Shown piece by piece: positions 62,645-64,000 of a stretch of 64,000 bases of DNA. How positions within the stretch are numbered: position 1 is the stretch's first letter; each line of letters starts with the position of its first letter. Location of the stretch: NCBI GenBank assembly GCA_947561585.1, contig CANNZV010000337.1, positions 186,001 to 250,000 of the forward strand. The letters run 5' to 3'. The notes under the pieces are model-generated. The model did not search any database. It was given only the letters and a program-made list of their open reading frames with translations, and was not told the origin of the DNA. The DNA comes from Caprella mutica (Eukaryota > Arthropoda > Malacostraca > Amphipoda > Caprellidae). Made by a program: the position numbers and the translations under genes.

Positions 62645-62795
62645 TGATTTTAAAAGAAGCGGCAGCGCTGTAGCGCAAAAACCCTCTAGCGCTTCTGAAA
62701 AATGTGTCACATTAGCACAGAAGTAGCGGCGCTGCCACTACACGAAAAGAAGCGCCGCTGTTAGCGTGCGCTACAAGTAGCAGCGCTGTGCCCAC
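62645..62795. mobile_element. GC-rich foldback fragment
   Basis: Opposing AGCGGCAGCGCTG, AGCGGCGCTGCC and GAAGCGCCGCTG motifs make a GC-rich hairpin in otherwise AT-rich DNA. Related in style to 63690-63905. Confidence 0.45.
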
Positions 62796-62869
62796 CTCTG
62801 TGTATATATTTATGTATTTAACTAAATATGTATTTGATGTAAAACATTCAACGATTTAATTTTGAGGTA

Positions 62870-63010
62870 CAATAAAACCCCTGAGTTATGAAGCACTCGA
62901 GTAATGAAGGACCTGAGTTATGAAATGCTTCTGAGTTCTGCAATATTTTCTATGTTTATGTTATAGAAAACGATATACGTGAAAAATTTGGTCTATAGTT
63001 TTCCCCAAGA
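62870..63010. mobile_element. MITE, family B, truncated
   Basis: CAATAAAACCCCTGAGTTAT after TA, then CTCGAGTAATGAAGGACCTG as in the other copies; the right half is missing or diverged. Confidence 0.7.
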
Positions 63011-63370
63011 TTGGAGCCTATATTGAGTCTAAAGCATAGATGGAAATTGAGGAGATCATCCATTAAAATTGTAAAGTAGAATGAAAATATCAAAATGCAT
63101 TTATATTTCAGTTAATTAAAAGGTTTATCACTAATAATAAGTTATCCTGAATCATATTCAACATGATTTTGAACTTATTATTAGGTATTTTTCTAAGCAA
63201 ATTCATTAAATTAGTACTTGATAATTCACCCATTCATTTCTTATTTCTTCCATGGATCGAATGTAATGAGTTGACGATCAATTATATATTTATCAATTTC
63301 CAATTATTATTAGTTTTCTGTGAATCTCTATATGGCAAATTAGTTATATTTCATGAAAGAGGAGCTCTAC

Positions 63371-63597
63371 CAGTACAACTCCTCTATAATGAAGTCATGT
63401 GTAGTGAATTATCCTGATTTTTAAGAGTTCTGAGAAATGAAAAATGTTGTATGATGAATTTATTTGAAAAAGAAAGAAACTATTTTGTATAGTCTGCCAT
63501 GAAAAGTCCAGTTTTCTATTCATCTCTCATATCCTCTATAGTGAACTAAATCCTATATAGTGAACTAGTTGAAGTTCACTATAGAGGAGCTCTACTG
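63371..63597. mobile_element. MITE, family C, intact reference copy
   Basis: Inverted ends CAGTACAACTCCTCTATAAT and ATAGAGGAGCTCTACTG, followed by TA, with core TATAGTCTGCCATGAAAAGT. It is uninterrupted and defines the boundaries of the split copy at 19186-20140. Confidence 0.8.
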
Positions 63598-63689
63598 TAA
63601 TACTAACACTAACATATAGGAACACAAACACTGCGATAAAGTACTTATCCATACTATGACGCTATGGTAGTGATTGCAAACTCTCAGAG

Positions 63690-63905
63690 CTCAGACACAC
63701 TACGATCGTAGCGGAGCGGCTCGAGCGGCGCAAGCGGAGCGGCTCGAGTGGCGCAAGCGGAGCGCCATTAATGTTGTTTGGTATTCGTATGCAGAGAAGC
63801 TTGGCTGTTCACACTGCGAGCGGAGCGGCGCTCCAAATAAACAATAATATTAATGGCGCTGCGCTCCGCGCTTCTCCGCTCCGCTTGTTGTGTGAACGTA
63901 CCCTT
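63690..63905. mobile_element. GC-rich foldback element (AGCGGAGCGG)
   Basis: The left arm carries GTAGCGGAGCGGCTCGAGCG repeats. The right arm carries the inverted TCTCCGCTCCGCTTGTTGTG. Outer CAGACACACTACGATCG and TGTGTGAACGTACCC parts resemble MITE ends. Confidence 0.6.
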
Positions 63906-64000
63906 ACAGTCACCAAAGAGAATCATTTCAAGCAACTAACCTGAGTAACCTAGCGACTGGTTCACCCAAACCAGCTTTCATAGAAAAATATCAATATTCT

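Overview
This is AT-rich nuclear DNA from an animal. The genes are spliced with GT-AG introns. The ground between and inside them is filled with minisatellites and small inverted-repeat DNA transposons (MITEs). The bursicon-alpha gene places the organism among ecdysozoans or related invertebrates. Its C-terminus (Ile-Pro-Phe-Leu-Lys) and the loop before the last cysteines look to me most like crustacean bursicon. I would guess a crustacean, possibly malacostracan; I recalled this from family knowledge and did not search it.

Layout. (1) 33-6787, plus strand: five visible exons of a neugrin-like mitochondrial RNA-related protein, cut at its 5' end by the window edge. (2) 6788-12032: intergenic, with repeats, hairpins and a 22-bp minisatellite. 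(3) 12033-16167, plus strand: a complete six-exon MRGBP (Eaf7-type) subunit of the NuA4/TIP60 complex. (4) 16168-24793: intergenic, with MITEs, one clean nested insertion, a SINE-like element and a 1.9-kb 19-bp minisatellite. (5) 24794-46635, plus strand: a complete 15-exon SV2-type synaptic vesicle transporter. The exons join to exactly 651 codons including the stop. Nine of its 14 introns carry at least one minisatellite. (6) 46636-54867: intergenic, including a 3.7-kb array of 71-bp units. (7) 55022-60639, minus strand: a complete three-exon bursicon alpha gene of 142 residues with the 11-cysteine knot. (8) 60640-64000: intergenic repeats and MITEs.

The four genes have unrelated roles (mitochondria, chromatin, synaptic vesicles, neurohormone), so I see no functional cluster. 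The most unusual property is structural. Many tandem arrays are built on splice junctions: the repeat unit contains the end of an exon plus its donor, or an acceptor plus the start of an exon, so dozens of copies of a real splice site lie in a row. In two SV2 introns the unit is a multiple of three and stays open in the exon frame. Other arrays grew from the ends of MITEs. Most long open frames in the window are by-products of these arrays and are not genes.
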